Positions 7,186 to 9,833 of a stretch of DNA of 9,833 nucleotides are shown here, piece by piece. The first letter of the stretch is position 1, and each line of letters opens with the position of its first letter. This stretch comes from an uncultured Clostridium sp. Its GTDB lineage: Bacteria > Bacillota_A > Clostridia > TANB77 > CAG-508. The stretch lies in contig CAJKKA010000058.1 in assembly GCA_905200315.1 (NCBI GenBank), positions 1 to 9,833 on the forward strand, written 5' to 3'. The position numbers were made by a program, and so were the translations under genes. The notes below the pieces were generated by a model. The model was not told where the DNA came from and searched no databases. It saw nothing but the letters and a program-made list of their open reading frames with translations.

Positions 7186-7214
7186 CCGGGTCGCCGAGGA
7201 CGTCGACCCCTACA
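7186..7214. repeat. GC-rich hairpin repeat, copy 2 (ends in CCCCTACA)
   Basis: The arms GGGTCG (7188-7193) and CGACCC (7204-7209) pair. After one mismatch two further pairs form (7195-7196 with 7201-7202), leaving loop AGGA. The right arm continues into CCCCTACA (7207-7214). Copy 1 near 735 also has a GGTCGCC-type stem followed by CCCCTACA, so the two look like diverged members of one dispersed family. This copy lies about 70 nt upstream of the metG start. Whether it has a role in metG expression cannot be told from the sequence. Confidence 0.5.
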
Positions 7215-7271
7215 ATGTTTGACATTATTTTTTTATATTTCATTATATAATAATAAATATATTTGTTTTGA

Positions 7272-7449
7272 AATGCCGCGTAAGCGACCAAACGAGCAGT
7301 TACATCTGCGAGTGCGATTGGAGCAATCTTCATTTTATTAATTTAGATCTTTATACTGTAAATATAAAAGTTATTTTTATAAAAATATAATTATGTAGGC
7401 AAATGGTTGATAAACCATTTTTTATTCGAAGATTGCGACACCAAGGCAT
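7272..7449. repeat. Possible decayed inverted-repeat (MITE-like) element
   Basis: A GC-richer block (7272-7331) begins AATGCC and ends GCAATCTTC (7323-7331). A shorter block (7428-7449) begins GAAGATTGC (7428-7436), the exact reverse complement of that end, and finishes GGCAT (7445-7449), which is complementary to the ATGCC at 7273-7277. Between them lie about 96 bp of AT-rich DNA that include a perfect 8-bp stem with a 4-nt loop (AAATGGTT / AACCATTT, 7401-7420). The right block looks like an internally deleted inverted copy of the left. No transposase gene is present. This would fit a non-autonomous mobile element or composite intergenic repeat, but I see no clear target-site duplication. 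Confidence 0.35.
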
Positions 7450-7487
7450 AAAAAACAATATATATGTTATTAAGTATTTAAACATTT

Positions 7488-9233
7488 TTATTCATCTATT
7501 TTGATGTGTACGTCTTTTAATTGTTCTGCCATTACTTTTGATGGTGCTCTCATTAATAAATCTCTTGCTTTTTTGTTTTTAGGGAATGCTATTATTTCTC
7601 TTATGTTTTGTGAATCTGTTATTAACATTACCATTCTGTCTACTCCTGGTGCAGCTCCAGCATGTGGTGGTGTTCCGTATTGAAATGCATTGTATAATGC
7701 TCCAAATCTATTTTTTATTTCTTCTTCTTCATATCCTGCTATTTCAAATGCTTTTACCATTATTTCTGGGTTATGATTTCTAACTGCTCCAGATGCCATT
7801 TCATAGCCATTACATACTAAATCGTATTGATATGCTAGTATGTCCAATGGTTCCATTTTTTCTAGTGCTTCCATTCCTCCTTGTGGCATTGAGAATGGGT
7901 TATGACAAAAGTCTATTTTTCCTTCATCTGATAATTCATACATTGGAAAATCTACTATCCAACAGAATTTGTATACATTTTTTTCTATTAAATCTAAACG
8001 TTTTCCAAGTTCTATTCTAACTAATCCTGCAATTTTTTGTGCTGTTTCAAATTCATCTCCTATAAAGAAAATACTTGAATTTGGTTTTACTCCATAGTTT
8101 TCTACTAATTCTTTTTGCATTTCTTCATTAATAAATTTTGCAATTCCACCTTGAACATTTCCATCTTGTTCGAATTTTACCCAAGCTAAACCTTTAGCTC
8201 CTGCTTCTTCTACTGCAAAGTCTGTCATTTTATCAAAGAATTTTCTCCCTTGCTCTGCTCCATTTTCTACTACTATTGCTTTTACAGTTTTTCCTGCAAA
8301 TGCTTTAAATTCTGAATGTTCAAATACTTTTGTAACATCTTGTATTATTAGTGGGTTTCTTAAATCTGGTTTATCTATTCCATATTTCTCCATAGCTTCT
8401 CTGTATGGAATACGTACAAATTCACCTTCATTAACTTTCCAATTTGTGAACTTCTTAAATGTATATGGTACAACTTCTTCTAATATCTTAAATACATCTT
8501 CTTGTGTACTATATGCCATTTCAAAGTCTAGTTGATAAAATTCTCCTGGTGCTCTATCTGCACGAGGGTCTTCATCTCTAAAACATGGTGCAATTTGAAA
8601 ATATTTATCAAATCCACCTACCATTAATAATTGTTTAAATTGTTGTGGTGCTTGTGGAAGTGCATAAAATTCTCCTGGGTGTAATCTACTTGGAACCAAG
8701 AAATCTCTTGCACCTTCTGGTGATGAGTTTGCTAAAATTGGTGTTTGAATTTCAGCAAATCCTAATTCATCCATTTTATCTCTTAATGTTTTTAAAATTT
8801 TAGAACGTAGCAAAATATTGTTGTGCAATTTCTCGTTTCTTAAATCTAAAAATCTATATTCTAATCTTAAGTCTTCCCTAACTTCTTGGTCTGTATTCAC
8901 TTCGAAAGGAAGAACATTTTTGCATTTTCCTAAAACTTCTATACTATTTGTAACAACTTCAATACTACCTGTTGAAAGTTTGGAATTTTTACTTGCTCTT
9001 TCCACAACTTTTCCAGAAATACACACACTACTTTCTGTTGTTATTTCTTTAACCTTGTTTTGCATTTCTTCACTTGAAACAACAATTTGAGTAATACCAA
9101 ATTGATCTCTTAAGTCAATAAACACCATTCCTCCAAGGTTTCTTATTTTTTGCACCCAACCAGAAAGCTTAACCTCACTTCCTATATTTTTCTCATTTAA
9201 TTCACCACAATTATGTGTTCTATATTCGTTCAT
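7488..9233 (-). CDS. aspS: Aspartyl-tRNA synthetase (bacterial class II)
   Basis: This cytoplasmic enzyme charges aspartate onto tRNA(Asp). An N-terminal OB-fold anticodon-binding domain (about 1-110, GWVQKIRNLGGMVFIDLRD) precedes the class II catalytic core: motif 1 region around 145-170, motif 2 with FRDED (218-222), and motif 3 APGVDRMVML (528-537) with its Arg533. The bacterial GAD insertion domain lies at about 290-420. Length 581 is normal for the bacterial type. The motif 2 loop reads DPRADRAPGEFYQLDFEM and the C-terminus NIREIIAFP then LLMRAPSKV. These resemble alphaproteobacterial AspRS more than the DLRADRQPEFTQID form of E. coli and Bacillus. Leu33 and Asn83 align with E. coli Leu30 and Asn82, which fits a tRNA(Asp)-specific (discriminating) enzyme. 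ATG at 9231-9233 has GGAGG 7 nt upstream. It appears to be transcribed alone; no T-box is visible in the short leader. Confidence 0.97.
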   Translation of the reverse strand: MNEYRTHNCGELNEKNIGSEVKLSGWVQKIRNLGGMVFIDLRDQFGITQIVVSSEEMQNKVKEITTESSVCISGKVVERASKNSKLSTGSIEVVTNSIEVLGKCKNVLPFEVNTDQEVREDLRLEYRFLDLRNEKLHNNILLRSKILKTLRDKMDELGFAEIQTPILANSSPEGARDFLVPSRLHPGEFYALPQAPQQFKQLLMVGGFDKYFQIAPCFRDEDPRADRAPGEFYQLDFEMAYSTQEDVFKILEEVVPYTFKKFTNWKVNEGEFVRIPYREAMEKYGIDKPDLRNPLIIQDVTKVFEHSEFKAFAGKTVKAIVVENGAEQGRKFFDKMTDFAVEEAGAKGLAWVKFEQDGNVQGGIAKFINEEMQKELVENYGVKPNSSIFFIGDEFETAQKIAGLVRIELGKRLDLIEKNVYKFCWIVDFPMYELSDEGKIDFCHNPFSMPQGGMEALEKMEPLDILAYQYDLVCNGYEMASGAVRNHNPEIMVKAFEIAGYEEEEIKNRFGALYNAFQYGTPPHAGAAPGVDRMVMLITDSQNIREIIAFPKNKKARDLLMRAPSKVMAEQLKDVHIKIDE

Positions 9234-9269
9234 TTTATTCCTCCATAAATTGTATCAATATTCTGTACT

Positions 9270-9298
9270 ATTTTACTACGAAATCTCGGAAAAGTCTA
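9270..9298 (-). promoter_or_regulatory. Probable sigma-A-type promoter for aspS
   Basis: On the minus strand, TAGACT (9293-9298, 4/6 match to TTGACA) and TAAAAT (9270-9275, 5/6 match to TATAAT) are separated by exactly 17 nt. The predicted transcript would start near 9263, giving a leader of about 30 nt that includes the GGAGG site. The leader is too short for a T-box or other riboswitch. The sequence GTACTATT occurs on the plus strand at 9265-9272, overlapping the -10, and again at 9307-9314, just upstream of the -35. Confidence 0.5.
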
Positions 9299-9376
9299 TA
9301 AAAATAGTACTATTAAATAAAAAAAGGTTACAATTCAGCAAGATTTGATTTTCTAGCATAATTTTATATTTTTCCA

Positions 9377-9410
9377 TACATAGGCGGACAGAGGCATCCG
9401 ACTTCATGTA
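9377..9410. repeat. Imperfect GC-rich inverted repeat between aspS and the surface-protein gene
   Basis: TACAT (9377-9381) pairs with ATGTA (9406-9410). Inside them GGCGGA (9383-9388) pairs, with one mismatch, with TCCGAC (9397-9402), leaving a short loop. It is a GC-richer island in AT-rich DNA, immediately beyond the terminator of the LPNTG gene. It has no T-tract of its own. It may be another intergenic palindromic repeat, but I see no second copy in the window. Confidence 0.3.
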
Positions 9411-9415
9411 ACTAG

Positions 9416-9447
9416 AAAAACCCGCCAAAGCAAATTGCTTTAGCGGG
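9416..9447 (-). terminator. Strong intrinsic terminator of the LPNTG surface-protein gene
   Basis: On the minus strand a stem of CCCGC + AAAGCA pairs with TGCTTT + GCGGG with a single mismatch and a 3-nt loop (hairpin 9421-9447). It is followed directly by TTTTT (9416-9420). It begins 11 nt after the TAA of the surface-protein gene. The plus-strand side lacks a T-tract, so it is directional. It insulates aspS from readthrough. Confidence 0.9.
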
Positions 9448-9458
9448 CGGATTATTAA

Positions 9459-9833
9459 TTATTTTTTATTTAATTTCTTTCTAATTAAAGGTATACTTTT
9501 TATTAAAATAATTACTGCAAATATAGCAATTGCATTTATAATCACTTTATAGCCAATTCCGGTATTTGGTAATCTTCCTTTAATAATAGTATTTTTTTCT
9601 TCTGATTTTTGATTATTGTCTTCCTCTTGGTCTTTATTGTCTTCTCCTGGGGTTTGATTATCGTCTTTACCTGGATCTTTATTGTCTCCTCCTGGTTTTT
9701 GATTATCGTCTTTACCTGGATTTTTATTGTCTCCTCCCGGGTTTTGATTATCGTCTTTACCTGGGTCTTTATTGTCTTCTCCCGGTTTTTGATTATCGTC
9801 TTTACCTGGATCTTTATTGTCTCCTCCCGGTTT
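9459..9833 (-). CDS. LPXTG (LPNTG) sortase-anchored surface protein, C-terminal fragment
   Basis: The open frame enters from the right edge and ends at TAA (9459-9461), giving 124 visible residues. Residues 1-75 are five 15-residue repeats of the type KPGGDNKDPGKDDNQ, the fifth degenerate. A short Lys/Glu-rich spacer and then the sortase motif LPNTG (88-92, at 9558-9572) follow. After this come a hydrophobic membrane segment (about 96-113) and a basic tail ending RKKLNKK. This is the standard cell-wall sorting signal: sortase cuts between Thr and Gly and links the protein to peptidoglycan. The acidic Pro/Gly repeats are probably an extended stalk that lifts the missing N-terminal functional domain off the wall. 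Function (adhesin, enzyme or other) cannot be inferred from this part. A strong terminator follows 11 nt after the stop. Confidence 0.9.
   Translation of the reverse strand, partial: KPGGDNKDPGKDDNQKPGEDNKDPGKDDNQNPGGDNKNPGKDDNQKPGGDNKDPGKDDNQTPGEDNKDQEEDNNQKSEEKNTIIKGRLPNTGIGYKVIINAIAIFAVIILIKSIPLIRKKLNKK
9609..9833 (-). repeat. 45-bp coding tandem repeat array
   Basis: Five consecutive 45-bp units (9789-9833, 9744-9788, 9699-9743, 9654-9698, 9609-9653) encode 15-residue repeats with consensus xPGGDNKDPGKDDNQ. Units 1-4 are nearly identical in protein, with a few synonymous changes and Gly/Glu or Asp/Asn swaps. Unit 5 diverges in its second half (KDQEEDNNQ). The array continues off the window. 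Such in-frame repeats commonly change copy number by slippage or recombination without breaking the frame. Confidence 0.9.

Larger units (their letters stand above)
7115..7487. other. Intergenic region between aspS and metG with GC-rich islands
   Basis: I see no convincing gene in these 373 bp. AT-rich DNA is interrupted by two GC-rich islands, described separately (7186-7214 and 7272-7449). Near metG, the minus strand has TTGAAA (7164-7169) and TATAAT (7137-7142), but the 21-nt spacing is too long for a standard promoter, so this is only a weak candidate for the metG promoter. No clear intrinsic terminator for aspS is visible; the hairpin at 7401-7420 has its T-tract on the plus strand only. 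A 50-codon minus-strand frame (7181-7333) spans both GC islands but has no ribosome binding site. Confidence 0.5.

Noticed and set aside
7181..7333. A 50-codon minus-strand open frame beginning MKIAPIALADVTARLVAYAAF would be cut at MKIAPIALADVTARLVAY, running to TAA at 7181-7183
   Set aside because: It has no ribosome binding site before its ATG, spans two unrelated GC-rich repeat islands and the AT-rich DNA between them, and changes character midway (Tyr/Ile/Lys run). Better explained as a chance frame in repeat DNA.
7401..7420. Perfect 8-bp stem-loop with a following T-tract, as a terminator
   Set aside because: The T-tract is on the plus strand, where no gene precedes it; on the minus strand, the direction of aspS, the stem is followed by GCC and no T-run. 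The stem is also AT-rich and weak.
7115..7487. T-box or SAM riboswitch upstream of metG
   Set aside because: I looked on the minus strand for the conserved T-box antiterminator sequence and a following intrinsic terminator, and found neither; the GC-rich stems here do not match those consensus elements.
9609..9833. Regular repeats that could suggest a CRISPR array
   Set aside because: The units are contiguous 45-bp repeats without spacers, stay in frame, and lead into an LPNTG sorting signal, so they are coding repeats.

Overview
The window is AT-rich and looks like a low-GC Gram-positive, most likely an anaerobic, Clostridia-type member of the Firmicutes, perhaps uncultured. The evidence is strong AT bias at third codon positions, GGAGG-type ribosome binding sites before most starts, and a sortase (LPXTG) anchored surface protein, which requires a Gram-positive wall. 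This placement is inference. Every gene I can support reads on the minus strand, so the biological order runs from high to low coordinates.

Reading from the right edge leftwards: (1) 9459-9833 is the C-terminal end of an LPNTG wall-anchored protein built from 15-residue acidic Pro/Gly repeats, closed by a strong intrinsic terminator at 9416-9447. (2) aspS, aspartyl-tRNA synthetase (7488-9233), has its own promoter. (3) A 373-bp intergenic stretch holds two GC-rich repeat-like islands. (4) metG, methionyl-tRNA synthetase of the short form without the C-terminal tRNA-binding domain (5522-7114), ends at a hairpin that could terminate in both directions. (5) A compact type IV pilus / type II secretion-like operon has an extended -10 promoter near 5412. 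It carries a small prepilin-like gene with a frameshift just after its start, then pilB (assembly ATPase), pilT (retraction ATPase) and pilC (inner-membrane platform), separated by 12-29 nt. (6) A ROK-family sugar kinase or regulator-like gene (start at 712) runs off the left edge. Its last part is replaced by a 60-bp block of clearly different composition.

How the genes fit together: PilB would power pilin polymerisation through the PilC platform, and PilT would power disassembly. The prepilin-like protein would be a minor or initiating pilin. No prepilin peptidase, major pilin, PilM/N/O or secretin is visible here, so the machine must draw on genes elsewhere. The two tRNA synthetases, the surface protein and the ROK gene show no functional link to it.

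The points most worth checking are the frameshifted prepilin at 4948-5380, the abrupt GC-rich junction at 1-60 (probably an assembly or library chimera), the two dispersed GC-rich hairpins ending in CCCCTACA, and the AspRS whose signatures resemble alphaproteobacterial enzymes. I see no convincing evidence of an entirely new system.
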